Below are positions 1 through 9,082 of a stretch of DNA of 34,710 nt, piece after piece. The DNA comes from an uncultured Flavobacteriales bacterium (GTDB lineage Bacteria > Bacteroidota > Bacteroidia > Flavobacteriales_D > Crocinitomicaceae). The position numbers and the translations under genes were made by a program. Each line of letters starts with the position of its first letter. Positions within the stretch are counted from its first letter, which is position 1. Below the pieces are notes generated by a model. That model was given only the letters and a program-made list of their open reading frames with translations, searched no databases and was not told where the DNA came from. The stretch lies in contig CAJQPH010000040.1 in the NCBI GenBank assembly GCA_905480165.1, forward strand, positions 1 through 34,710, in the 5' to 3' direction.

Positions 1-657
1 GCATCTACCAAACACAAATTTGCCCTAAAAAGCAGTACCGCTCCGATCGCAAATAAAACATCACCTCGTCAAAAAATACTGAGAGCATTAGCAAATGCCA
101 ACAAATGGTCCTTTGAATTGGGACAAGACAATCGATTCCGAAAGCTTCAAAACTTTCATTTCTTCGATTCAAGACCCATCGAATACAAAGAAAACATTGT
201 TCAGGGCACCTATGATGAAACGAATGTGGATTGGGAGATTTCCGATGTTACTTTTTCTGAGGGAGCCATGCTTGCTAAAGAGGTTTACCATTCTACTATG
301 CAGTATATCAAATTACCCGCAGAGGTGACACCATTTATTTTAAGACGAGAAGAGCTTGTTGATAGAGTATTTGATCGTGTTCGTGTTTTTGGCACCATGA
401 AAGACATCAATTTTAAGAGCAACCCAGAATTTTCAAAACTATATTACCTTAAAGGAGATCAAAGAGAAAAAATAAGATCTCTATTTAACGATGACCTTCT
501 GGACTTTTTTCTTGAAAACCCAATTGAACATGTTGAGTGTAATGGTAAGGAGCTATTAGTTGTAGGAGGAGTTGGAATAACAAAAACCGAAAATATTGTT
601 CCGAGGATCAAGTCAATAGCTGAGCTTGTAAAAATAATGGATAACCGAAGCCAATGA
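1..657 (+). CDS. Unrecognised protein, 5' end outside the window
   Basis: The frame is open from base 1 without a stop, giving about 218 residues of a protein whose start lies upstream of the window. No ATG appears before residue 72 in this frame, so a TTG at 118 is an unlikely start and the gene should be treated as partial. The visible part is soluble-looking, with mixed alpha/beta character and no signal or membrane segment. It ends in a hydrophobic strand-like stretch (LLVVGGVGI) followed by a probable helix. I do not recognise the family. Its TGA overlaps the ATG of the next gene by four bases (ATGA), so the two are probably translated from one transcript. Confidence 0.7.
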   Translation, partial: ASTKHKFALKSSTAPIANKTSPRQKILRALANANKWSFELGQDNRFRKLQNFHFFDSRPIEYKENIVQGTYDETNVDWEISDVTFSEGAMLAKEVYHSTMQYIKLPAEVTPFILRREELVDRVFDRVRVFGTMKDINFKSNPEFSKLYYLKGDQREKIRSLFNDDLLDFFLENPIEHVECNGKELLVVGGVGITKTENIVPRIKSIAELVKIMDNRSQ

Positions 658-1784
658 ATTCACAAAAGCGATATGCTTCTATAAATGAAGTGAAAATTGC
701 TTTTATAAGTATTCTTGCTCTACTCTGCTTTTTCACTTCCTGTATTCCTGTAAAAAGTCTTTTTTTAGGGCATCCAGATGCAAAAGACTTGCATCGCTTT
801 AAGAATAAAGAAATAACCTCTGACAGTTGCTTTTCATTTCAAAAATCAATCAAAATTGACGGCTTCAAAGTCAACGACTGGACAACTGATAAACCCAATT
901 TTAAACCACTTATTGATGTATTAAAAGAACATAGTGTACGTGCGTTTGTCCTCATTCAAGACGACACGATCAAATCTGAATACTACCGACAAGACTTGGA
1001 TAAATCTTCAATGCACCCATCATACTCTTTAGCAAAATCTTTCATCTCCTGTTTAATTGGAATTGCAATAAACGAAGGACATATTCAAAATGTAAATCAA
1101 AAAGTACAAACATTCATCCCTGAATTAGCAAATGGAAAAGGAGAATTACTGACCATAAAACATTTACTTAATCATACTTCTGGAATTAAATTTAGTGTGA
1201 GTCAAGATGCCAGATTGTATTATGGAAATAATGTCAGCGCTGAACTTGAAAAAATTGTATTCAGTCATAATCCAGGTGAAAAACAAGCGTATTTAAACCT
1301 AAACACACAGCTTTTAGGTGTGATTATTAAAAGATCTACAGGGATGAGTGTTTCCGAGTACGCACAACGAAAACTATGGGCTCCCATAAATATGTGCAAC
1401 ACAGGGTTTTGGAGCGTAGACGGTTTAGGAGTAGAAAAGTCATTTTGTTGTCTTTCAGCCACAGCGTTAGATTTCGCAAAATTTGGAAGACTGTACCTTA
1501 ATAAGGGAGAATGGAATAAAAATCAAGTTTTTAACACTGACTGGTATAATCAATCTATAAGAAGAGATACTTCTCAAGGCAGCAGCTATAATTACAATTA
1601 TTCTTGGCATATTGGACTCAAAGAATATGAAGACTACATGGCCATTGGTTTGTATAAACAGCATATTTACATCTCACCAAAAAAGAAGATAATCATTGTT
1701 CTATTAAATGATCGAGAAAACAAATTAAAAGCAGAACGAATAAATTGGTGGTACATCTTTCGCCAACTCGTTGACCAGGTTTAA
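654..1784 (+). CDS. Serine hydrolase, class C beta-lactamase/PBP-like family, predicted lipoprotein
   Basis: This 376-residue protein has a lipoprotein-type leader ending FFTSC (Cys30), so it is probably lipid-anchored in the envelope. The active-site motifs of the beta-lactamase-related family are present: SxxK at Ser125-Leu-Ala-Lys128 and YxN at Tyr213-Leu-Asn215. Family landmarks such as HLLNHTSG (170-177) and FWSVDG (252-257) are also visible. In this family the serine forms an acyl-enzyme, with substrates ranging from peptidoglycan peptides to esters and amides. The real substrate cannot be read from sequence. A second member lies at 6144-7373 and shares an EKxFCC motif. The gene starts inside the stop codon of its upstream neighbour. 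Only 50 bases separate it from the propeller sensor gene, so the three may form an operon. Classical drug-resistance beta-lactamase activity is not implied. Confidence 0.85.
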   Translation: MNSQKRYASINEVKIAFISILALLCFFTSCIPVKSLFLGHPDAKDLHRFKNKEITSDSCFSFQKSIKIDGFKVNDWTTDKPNFKPLIDVLKEHSVRAFVLIQDDTIKSEYYRQDLDKSSMHPSYSLAKSFISCLIGIAINEGHIQNVNQKVQTFIPELANGKGELLTIKHLLNHTSGIKFSVSQDARLYYGNNVSAELEKIVFSHNPGEKQAYLNLNTQLLGVIIKRSTGMSVSEYAQRKLWAPINMCNTGFWSVDGLGVEKSFCCLSATALDFAKFGRLYLNKGEWNKNQVFNTDWYNQSIRRDTSQGSSYNYNYSWHIGLKEYEDYMAIGLYKQHIYISPKKKIIIVLLNDRENKLKAERINWWYIFRQLVDQV

Positions 1785-1834
1785 ATAGTGTCAGTAGGGT
1801 TTGTCTATTTGTTGTTTTATCGTTAATTTCCTTT

Positions 1835-4800
1835 ATGCTAAACCTTTCCATTAGCACAATTAAAGTACACCATTTGTATAGAATCCTTATTTATTGCGTC
1901 GTTATTCTATTTTATTCTTGTGATGATCGAAAAATTCCTACATCAAAAAAGGAAGTGGAACTTCGTTACAGGAAGTATGATGCATCTGGCCCCTATAACA
2001 CCAATCCCATATTTGGAAATGGCATCGAAAACTCAGTTAACTCAAAGAATGAATTAATTTCCGGGAAAAATAAAACAAAAATAGACGGAAAACGGATAGA
2101 TTCTAGAATACTCAAGCAGCCTAAAACTTATAAGCTTGAAGCTCCAAAACGAATAAATACCCGAGGAATAATTAATATTCCATTAGACTTAAATAAAGTT
2201 CAGAAACGAATGGTGGATTCTAGCACCTTTTTGAAAACGGCATTTGGTCCTTCCAAAATGGATCCTACAAAAAAAACAAGAATTAAATTAAGCAAAGTTA
2301 AGACGAAAATACCATCATTAGCTGATGCAAAAACACCAATATATAAAGGGAAAGCGATTAAAAACATTAAATATCTTGATGTAAAACAAGGAACCAGTTC
2401 CTCCTATATATGGGATGTCTTTCATGACAGTAAAAATCAAATATGGATGGGGACTAACGGTGGCGGTGTAAGCGTATATACTGGAGATAAATTTCGGCAT
2501 TTCAATGAAGATCATGGCTTGAGTAATAATTTCATTTGGTGTATTGAAGAAGATCGACAAGGCAACATGTGGTTTGGGACTTCTGGCGATGGGGTTTGTA
2601 TGTTTGACGGAAACAGTTTTTTTCGATTAGAATTTGAAAAAGGCTTTAATGCTACTGATATTAGATTTATTTATGAAGATAAATCGGGTCTCATTTGGAT
2701 TGGCTCTAAAGATTATGGGGTTTTTACATACAACGGGGAAACACTCACTAATTACACCGTAAACGAAGGTTTACTCAGTAATAAAACGGTGAGTATCTAC
2801 GAAGATGATAAAAACCGTAAATGGATTTGTACCTCAGAAGGGATAAATATTATTGAAGGAGATTCCACTGTGTGTATCACAAAAAATGAGGGACTTAAGT
2901 CGAATGACATAAGTAGAATTATTCAAGATAGTCAAGGGAACTACTGGATTGGATATATAGAGCATGGAATCGATATCTATAATGGAGAGTCATTTACAAA
3001 CTACAATTCAAAAAACTTCTTGAAAGGAGACAACATTTATGACCTCTTATTGGATGATCATGAAAACGTTTGGATTGCCTCATACAATGAGGGGGTTTGT
3101 CAGTATGATGGCAAAGAATTCGTTTGGATAAATGAAACCAATGGATTGAGTGGAGAACATGTATTAAGCCTGGAAAGTGATAAATCTGGCAACATGTGGA
3201 CAGGAACTGATGGTGATGGAGTTGACATCATAAATTTAAGATCATTCGAGAATTTAAATGAAGGAAATGGTATAATTAACGATTACATATATGCAATCTG
3301 CGAAGACCAACATCATCAAATCTGGTTTGGTGGAGAAGATGGAGGGCTCATGATGTATAAAGAGAATCACTATTTCGAAATGCCACAATTTAATACCTTA
3401 TTAAGTAAACAAATAAATAAAATTTATGAGGATAGTAAAGGGAACATATGGATTGCTACAGAAAAAAAGGGTGTAATTAAAATTCAGGATTCGGAATTTG
3501 TGTTTTTTAAGGAGGAAAATGGGCTAATCTCCAACCAGATATATGAAATAATCGAAGATGATAATGGAATAATGTGGTTCGGGTCATCTGAGGATGGTCT
3601 TTGCTCTTTTGATGGAAGTTTTTTTACCCATTATAATGAAGAAAATGGTCTTTATACCAACCAAATAAGAACAATCTCAAAAGATTTTGAAGGCAATTTG
3701 TTTTTTGGTACATGGGGAAGCGGTGTTATTAAATACGATGGTGTATATTTTCATCAAATCACTGAAAAAGAGGGCTTACATGGTTCTATTATAATTTCAT
3801 CATATAATGACTCGAAAGGTCGAGTCTGGTTTGGGTCATTGTCCCATGGCGCTTGTATGTTTGACGGGTCTAGATTTCACTATTTTTCCACTAAAACTGG
3901 TCTAAGTAATAATAAAATATGGTCAGTTATTGAGGATACGAGTTCCTCTTCGATTTGGATCGGCACAGAAAACGGTTTAAATCAACTACAGAATATTGAG
4001 CTTGGAGTCAATCAAAAGCACAATTGCATGTCGTATAATTGGAATGATGGGATTCGCTGTGTTGACTTTTTAAAATCCAGCGCAATCGTTGATCATTCGG
4101 GGGCGCTTTGGTGGGGTACAGGAAAAGGGCTCACTAAGCTGATAAGAAAAAACCTTCCCGCAAATAATTCGATCCCTATTCTAAGGTTAAGAGATATTTC
4201 AATCAACAACAGATATATTGATTACTTAAACCCTCCTGATAGTTTAAAATCAAAAATCTCCTATTCATCGGTTAATACATTCGAAAATGTACCCAAGGAT
4301 TTGGTGCTTTCATATGATAACAATCACCTTACGTTTGTTTATTCTGCAATTAATTGGTTTAAACCACAAGCCATCACCTACAGCTATTTGTTAGAAGGTT
4401 CAGATGAGAATTGGAGTCCTCCCTCAAGTGAAACACATGCTGATTTTACGAATATTCCCGATGGCTCTTATATCTTCAAAGTAAAATCGAGGATTTCTGG
4501 TGGCGAATGGTCCGAACCCTTAGAATATCACTTTACAATTACTCCCCCTTGGTGGAATACTTGGTGGGCCCAAACCAGTTATATCCTATTCGGCGTCTTG
4601 CTCATTTGGTTATTCATTCTGCAACGAACCAGAAGACTCAGATTGCGACAGCTGAGACTTGTTAAAGAAATTAAGTCCGCTACGAGTGAAATTAGAGAGA
4701 AAAAGAATGAAGTTGAACGCCAAAAGAGCTCAAATCTCGAAATGTCAAAAAGAATTCTTGAACAAGACAAACAGTTGATTTTGAGTGCAACAGCGAATAC

Positions 4801-5710
4801 CGTCGCGCATAGCCTGAATAGTCCATTAGGCGCGATCAAGGCCGGTGCTGAAAGCATCATCTATATTTACAATGATATATTTTCCAATGTGATACAAAAA
4901 TGTTCTCCTCACCAAATCACTTTTGGGTATAACTACGCAAAAAAATATAACGGCAGTCTCATGGAATCAGGAATGGAATCTCTGTCTAGAATTAAAAAAA
5001 TCAAAGAATATATCAGTGAAAATTTTAAATTAAAGGAAGAAGAATGTGATGAACTCAGCGTATTAATTAGCAAAGTTTATATTGAATCCGAATTAAACTC
5101 TCTTACTGAATTTATCATCAAACAAGAAAACAAGAAAGAAGTAATAAAAATGATTACCACCTTGGTCACATTTGAACAAATCACTTCGAATACTTTAAAT
5201 GCCACTCAAAAATCTTCAAAAGTAGTTGAGTCCCTTAAAAATGCTCTAAAAAAAGGACGTGCTGATAAAAAAGTATCGGTTAATGTTCACAAAAGCATTA
5301 GAGCTGTAATGGAAGTTATAGACGACGAGATTCAAAAGTCCGGAGTGGTAAAAAACATTATAGATAAAGATGTATTCTACAATAAGACCAATGAATATAA
5401 GCTTTTTCAACTTTGGTCCAATCTATTTACATTGCTCCTAAATAGTGCTGATAAAGAAGTACTAATAAAAATACGATCAGAAAAACAAAATGGAAGCTTG
5501 ATTATTCGTTTTGAAGTAAATTACAAACTCAGCGTGCATTTATTTGATGATAGTGTATATGACATGATTATGAATAAAAAGCAAAACTCAATTGATCTCT
5601 CCAGAGCTGTAATTAAAGATATTATTCAAGAATACCATGGAAGTATTTCTATTGATAACCTACAACAGATAAGTATTGTCAATATTCAAATACCAAATGA
5701 TCAGAAATAA
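1835..5710 (+). CDS. Two-component-type propeller sensor with a degenerate histidine kinase module
   Basis: This is a 1291-residue envelope sensor. Residues 1-29 form a hydrophobic leader ending FYSC (possible lipobox Cys29), then a basic 150-residue linker. From about 185 to 770 there are 14 repeats of roughly 42 residues of the form IxxIxEDxxGNIWxGTxxxGVxxYDG, which are Reg_prop blades and suggest two seven-bladed propellers. A Y_Y_Y domain follows (about 840-902, preceding ITPPWW), then one membrane helix (913-930), a coiled coil (935-980) and a DHp-like helix with His992 in AHSLNSPLGA. The C-terminal ATPase part keeps the fold outline, but the N-box asparagine is replaced (QLWSNLFTLLLN, 1192-1203). 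No DxGxG is visible, and the usual GLGLS reads SIDLS (1252-1256). There is no receiver or DNA-binding domain and no response regulator nearby. Related propeller sensors detect glycans, but the ligand here is unknown. Confidence 0.9.
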   Translation: MLNLSISTIKVHHLYRILIYCVVILFYSCDDRKIPTSKKEVELRYRKYDASGPYNTNPIFGNGIENSVNSKNELISGKNKTKIDGKRIDSRILKQPKTYKLEAPKRINTRGIINIPLDLNKVQKRMVDSSTFLKTAFGPSKMDPTKKTRIKLSKVKTKIPSLADAKTPIYKGKAIKNIKYLDVKQGTSSSYIWDVFHDSKNQIWMGTNGGGVSVYTGDKFRHFNEDHGLSNNFIWCIEEDRQGNMWFGTSGDGVCMFDGNSFFRLEFEKGFNATDIRFIYEDKSGLIWIGSKDYGVFTYNGETLTNYTVNEGLLSNKTVSIYEDDKNRKWICTSEGINIIEGDSTVCITKNEGLKSNDISRIIQDSQGNYWIGYIEHGIDIYNGESFTNYNSKNFLKGDNIYDLLLDDHENVWIASYNEGVCQYDGKEFVWINETNGLSGEHVLSLESDKSGNMWTGTDGDGVDIINLRSFENLNEGNGIINDYIYAICEDQHHQIWFGGEDGGLMMYKENHYFEMPQFNTLLSKQINKIYEDSKGNIWIATEKKGVIKIQDSEFVFFKEENGLISNQIYEIIEDDNGIMWFGSSEDGLCSFDGSFFTHYNEENGLYTNQIRTISKDFEGNLFFGTWGSGVIKYDGVYFHQITEKEGLHGSIIISSYNDSKGRVWFGSLSHGACMFDGSRFHYFSTKTGLSNNKIWSVIEDTSSSSIWIGTENGLNQLQNIELGVNQKHNCMSYNWNDGIRCVDFLKSSAIVDHSGALWWGTGKGLTKLIRKNLPANNSIPILRLRDISINNRYIDYLNPPDSLKSKISYSSVNTFENVPKDLVLSYDNNHLTFVYSAINWFKPQAITYSYLLEGSDENWSPPSSETHADFTNIPDGSYIFKVKSRISGGEWSEPLEYHFTITPPWWNTWWAQTSYILFGVLLIWLFILQRTRRLRLRQLRLVKEIKSATSEIREKKNEVERQKSSNLEMSKRILEQDKQLILSATANTVAHSLNSPLGAIKAGAESIIYIYNDIFSNVIQKCSPHQITFGYNYAKKYNGSLMESGMESLSRIKKIKEYISENFKLKEEECDELSVLISKVYIESELNSLTEFIIKQENKKEVIKMITTLVTFEQITSNTLNATQKSSKVVESLKNALKKGRADKKVSVNVHKSIRAVMEVIDDEIQKSGVVKNIIDKDVFYNKTNEYKLFQLWSNLFTLLLNSADKEVLIKIRSEKQNGSLIIRFEVNYKLSVHLFDDSVYDMIMNKKQNSIDLSRAVIKDIIQEYHGSISIDNLQQISIVNIQIPNDQK

Positions 5711-5733
5711 CGCAACGCCGCGTCAATTCGTTC

Positions 5734-6141
5734 TTACTTTATAATGACTCCTTTTTGTCCAAGTGTGTTAATCATCTGCATGTTTTCTGAGCATATTGAT
5801 TCCGCAGGAAACACAAATCGTTTATCATACATAATATCATTCACCCAAAAACTCACCCAATATTCATTTGACAGCCCAAATACTTCCGGCATAATCGGCT
5901 CAATCTTTGCTGCCTCATTTGGCAGCAATAATTCAATACAATGCCTTAAAGTAGAAGTTCTAATTTTATCACCTGTCTGGGCATTTTCGCCATAACCAGT
6001 AGTAGATACAATGATCCCCTCCATGATGTCATCTCTTAAATTAAGAAGATAGGCATAATACACTTTTTCATTCTCTACAAGCAACTCAACTATAGCAACT
6101 GATACGTTTTCAACTTTCGGCCCCTTCAATTCATCTTTCAT
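5734..6141 (-). CDS. Conserved flavobacterial protein of unknown function (135 aa)
   Basis: This small soluble protein has no signal peptide and no membrane segment. It starts at an ATG two bases after the stop of the serine hydrolase gene, so it is the last gene of the operon running from 10624. Recognisable stretches are KVENVSVAIVE near the N-terminus, STLRHCIELL (about 63-72) and a C-terminal KRFVFPAESICSENMQMI. From memory, proteins of this layout occur widely in Flavobacteriia and are sometimes misnamed as a phenylalanyl-tRNA synthetase subunit. At this size, with no class II synthetase motifs, it is not a synthetase. Function unknown. Confidence 0.8.
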   Translation of the reverse strand: MKDELKGPKVENVSVAIVELLVENEKVYYAYLLNLRDDIMEGIIVSTTGYGENAQTGDKIRTSTLRHCIELLLPNEAAKIEPIMPEVFGLSNEYWVSFWVNDIMYDKRFVFPAESICSENMQMINTLGQKGVIIK

Positions 6142-6143
6142 TG

Positions 6144-7373
6144 TTATCTGATTTGAGAAACAATTTTATCTGACATATTTAAATACCTATACAAATCGAT
6201 AGTATGCCCTATTTTATCATCATGTTTTTGTCGGAAAACTTTGTCATTTATCCTGTTTTCTGGAATTTCATAGTGTGCGTCCCTTTTACTTCCTAAACGT
6301 ACTATAACCCTGTTTTTACTTGGTATTGCAATCATATACTGTCCCATTAAACCTCGGCAATAATAGATTGGATCGCCATTGTTTTTATAAATCCATGTAT
6401 GCCAGCCATATCGCATATTAGGGACGTTTTCTTTTGTTTTCATGGTTGGGGTTTCTAGCATTTTATTCATATACCAATTCGGTACAATCGGTTTCCCATT
6501 ATAAAAACCATTGTTTAGAAGTAATTGTCCTAAAAGGGCATAATCACGAGCCGTTGCATACATACAGCAAAATGCTTTTTCATCGCCCCCCTCTTTATCC
6601 AAACTCCAAAAAGCATCATTTCGAGCACCCATAGGAATCCATAATTTTTCTTCAGTATATTGATTGATTGACTTTCCAGTTGCCTTTTCTAAAATAAATC
6701 CTAAAATCTGGGTATTACCACTTTGATAATTGAAGTTTACACCAGGTTTATCAATAACGCGCAATCTGGTTACTAAACCGTATAGGTCAGTTCCATAATA
6801 ACCCTCTGCAGCCTCAGACAAAGGATTTTTTCCGCTTTCAACCCAATCGAAACCAGCAGACATCGTCAATAAATGGCGTATGGTGATTTTCTCTCTTCCG
6901 TTTTTATTAAATTCTGGAATATACTTCCCTGCCAAATCTTCCACACTCGTTATCTTACCTTCTTCAATTGCAATTCCTATGAGCATTCCAATAACCGACT
7001 TTGCCGCTGAAAAAGAATTTGATACTTGATTCTGAGTATGTTCATCAAAATATTTCTCATAAACCAGGGTGTCTCCCTGAAAAATCAAAAAAGCCTTGGT
7101 ATCCATTTTCTGATGATAATCGAGATCCGTTTTCGTTAGTTTAACAGAAGCATCCTTTTCTACAATAAAATGGTAAGGTTGATTTGATTTTTTAATGGTG
7201 TTTACTGGAAATAATTCTAAATCATAGATTGTTGGTCCTAATTTTCCTCTAAGGTATGTTTTAGCGATACCTGAATAAAGATAATATCTGCCTGAAAGAA
7301 GAATAAATAAATTAACAATAACCACAAGGGTTAAAAGACTATAAGCTGTATATTTTAATGTTTTTTTAATCAA
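6144..7373 (-). CDS. Serine hydrolase, class C beta-lactamase/PBP-like family, membrane-anchored
   Basis: This 409-residue protein has an N-terminal hydrophobic segment (about 8-28) without a lipobox, so it is probably anchored with the enzyme domain in the periplasm. SxxK is Ser122-Ala-Ala-Lys125. The second motif is Tyr216-Gln-Ser218, a YxS variant of YxN. HLLTMSAG (167-174), FWSLD (255-259) and EKAFCC (265-270) match the paralogue at 654-1784, which shows that the two are duplicates or close family members. The only start in front of the leader is TTG at 7373; no ATG or GTG lies in frame between the lipB stop and the leader, so a weak start is likely. It follows lipB by eight bases and precedes the small conserved gene by two. 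Substrate unknown. Confidence 0.85.
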   Translation of the reverse strand: MIKKTLKYTAYSLLTLVVIVNLFILLSGRYYLYSGIAKTYLRGKLGPTIYDLELFPVNTIKKSNQPYHFIVEKDASVKLTKTDLDYHQKMDTKAFLIFQGDTLVYEKYFDEHTQNQVSNSFSAAKSVIGMLIGIAIEEGKITSVEDLAGKYIPEFNKNGREKITIRHLLTMSAGFDWVESGKNPLSEAAEGYYGTDLYGLVTRLRVIDKPGVNFNYQSGNTQILGFILEKATGKSINQYTEEKLWIPMGARNDAFWSLDKEGGDEKAFCCMYATARDYALLGQLLLNNGFYNGKPIVPNWYMNKMLETPTMKTKENVPNMRYGWHTWIYKNNGDPIYYCRGLMGQYMIAIPSKNRVIVRLGSKRDAHYEIPENRINDKVFRQKHDDKIGHTIDLYRYLNMSDKIVSQIR

Positions 7374-7381
7374 AGCAACAA

Positions 7382-8089
7382 TTAATTTTCTTTTACTACA
7401 AAGCCGAAAAGTGATTTAAATTCCTCAAGAATAATGGCTTCAACTTCTTTTTTATCTATCTTTCTACCAAGCTCTTTCTGCATTGAAGTTACGGCTTTAT
7501 CATCTATTCCACAAGGCACAATATGAGAAAAGAAATCCAAGTTAGTATTGATGTTAAACCCTATACCATGCATGGTAACCCACCTGGAACTTTTCACCCC
7601 CATAGCGCATATTTTCCTTGCAGAAGGAAGGTCCGAATCCAACCAAACTCCTGTCATTCCATCAATACGTGATGATTGAATATTAAATTTCATTAAAGTA
7701 TTAATCACCGCTTCCTCTAAAAAACGCATGTATTTATGAATATCAGTAAAAAACTGTTCCAAATCTAAAATAGGGTATACAACCAGCTGGCCCGGGCCGT
7801 GATACGTGATATCTCCCCCTCGATTGATTTTATAAAAAGAAGCCTCTTTAGAGGCTACCTCTTTTTCTGATAATAGCAGGTTTTCTTCCTTACCACTCTT
7901 ACCAATAGTATACACATGTGGATGTTCACATAAAATAAGATAATTAGATGGTGGGGCAAGATTTTCACCGTTTCTAATGGCTATTTTACGGTCAATGGCT
8001 TGTCTAAAATAATTTTCTTGTATATCCCAAGCTTCTTTGTAGTCAACCAGCCCAAGATTGATAATAGTTACTTCAGGTAGAGAATTCAT
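7382..8089 (-). CDS. lipB: Octanoyltransferase (lipoate biosynthesis)
   Basis: LipB moves octanoyl from octanoyl-ACP to the lipoyl-domain lysine of 2-oxoacid dehydrogenases and GcvH, the first step of lipoate assembly in the cytoplasm. The 235-residue length fits the family. The hallmark NRGGDITYHGPGQ lies at 89-101 with His97. The catalytic Cys is in VPCGI (Cys193) and the catalytic Lys is in ARKICAMGVK (Lys159). The start ATG shares one base with the stop of the isomerase gene upstream (TAATG), implying coupled translation. The gene sits mid-operon between the sugar-phosphate isomerase and a serine hydrolase. No lipA is in the window. Confidence 0.96.
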   Translation of the reverse strand: MNSLPEVTIINLGLVDYKEAWDIQENYFRQAIDRKIAIRNGENLAPPSNYLILCEHPHVYTIGKSGKEENLLLSEKEVASKEASFYKINRGGDITYHGPGQLVVYPILDLEQFFTDIHKYMRFLEEAVINTLMKFNIQSSRIDGMTGVWLDSDLPSARKICAMGVKSSRWVTMHGIGFNINTNLDFFSHIVPCGIDDKAVTSMQKELGRKIDKKEVEAIILEEFKSLFGFVVKEN

Positions 8090-9072
8090 TAAAACTTAGA
8101 TAGCTCTCCTTTTAAGTAATCAATAATTTCAATATCAATAATATCTGCACCATTCATTTCACAAAGATAATATGAAGCCCAGTCCACGATATTAATCAGA
8201 TATATCGACCTTTCAATAAATGAACCTCCTTTTGCATGAACCAAAAGAACTTTTCCACATTTTTTCTCTACCGCTTCTTGCGATATTTCAAATCGGCGGT
8301 AATTTCTGGGATGTAAGTCTCCTGTATTGAAAAATATAGGCGCAAAACGTTCGTCTCCACCTGTCCAACCGACAAGCTCATTATGATTCATTTCAGGAAT
8401 TACATGATGCCAACCTAAGTATTTTGAGTTTTCATTAAATTGTTGTCTTGCCCTAACAATAACACCCTCATACTTGGCTTCAGCATAATAAATCCCCACT
8501 TTGTTAAAAAGGTGTGATGCCATTTCTTGAGCCAATTTATGAATCGATTCTTTTTCATTTACAATTAACTCACCGCCTTTTAGCATACTTGATTTATGCT
8601 CATGAGAAACAAAGCCTAATTCGGCAAATATGTGAAGGAGTTGAATCACAGAATAAGCCAAAGCACTTCTCGGAGGATTCCCCCCGGGCACAATAATACA
8701 ATCATACTCGTTTTCTTGACAAAAAGTTTTAAGCTTCCCTCCACTACAAATACATATGATATGGCTTCCTCTTAATTTTGCCTCAGCAATCGCCATAGTG
8801 GTCTCTTCCGTATTTCCGGAATAACTCGAACCAACTACTAGCGTATTCTTATCTACAAATGCCGGGATAGTGTAATCATTAACAAGAGTGACGGGTATTT
8901 TAATCTCATCCATCAACCAGTTTGCTACCATTTTGGCACCTATACCTGAGCCACCTAAACCGCACATTACTATACTATTAATTTCGTTTTGTGGTCTTTT
9001 TAGATCTGTTGCCTCAGCTATCTGAATCGCTTCCTTTATATTGTCAGGAAATGCTTCTATTAATTCTTTCAT
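8089..9072 (-). CDS. Bifunctional phosphoglucose/phosphomannose isomerase
   Basis: This cytoplasmic enzyme has two SIS domains (327 residues) and interconverts fructose 6-phosphate with glucose 6-phosphate and mannose 6-phosphate. Diagnostic features are the glycine-rich CGLGGSGIG (37-45), the sugar-phosphate loop SSYSGNTEE (82-90), the PPRS motif (133-136) and the family signature PEMNHNELVGW (226-236), which carries the catalytic-region Glu227 and His230. These fit the PGI/PMI family first described in archaea and common in Bacteroidota, rather than the larger classical Pgi. It lies ten bases downstream of the carboxyltransferase gene and overlaps lipB by one base. It may feed mannose- or glucose-derived sugar nucleotides. 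Confidence 0.9.
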   Translation of the reverse strand: MKELIEAFPDNIKEAIQIAEATDLKRPQNEINSIVMCGLGGSGIGAKMVANWLMDEIKIPVTLVNDYTIPAFVDKNTLVVGSSYSGNTEETTMAIAEAKLRGSHIICICSGGKLKTFCQENEYDCIIVPGGNPPRSALAYSVIQLLHIFAELGFVSHEHKSSMLKGGELIVNEKESIHKLAQEMASHLFNKVGIYYAEAKYEGVIVRARQQFNENSKYLGWHHVIPEMNHNELVGWTGGDERFAPIFFNTGDLHPRNYRRFEISQEAVEKKCGKVLLVHAKGGSFIERSIYLINIVDWASYYLCEMNGADIIDIEIIDYLKGELSKF

Positions 9073-9082
9073 AATTTATACT

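Noticed and set aside
143-328. Overlapping short frame near the left edge starting at 95
   Set aside because: It overlaps the longer frame that is open from base 1 and coupled to the next gene. Its translation is low-complexity and unsupported.
654-1784. Antibiotic-resistance beta-lactamase
   Set aside because: The SxxK and Tyr motifs are shared by a broad family of esterases and peptidases, and no clear KTG triad marks this as a true AmpC-type enzyme.
2385-4130. Repetitive DNA in the sensor gene
   Set aside because: The periodicity of about 126 bases comes from the 14 protein propeller repeats. The DNA copies are diverged, so this is not a recent DNA repeat or CRISPR array.
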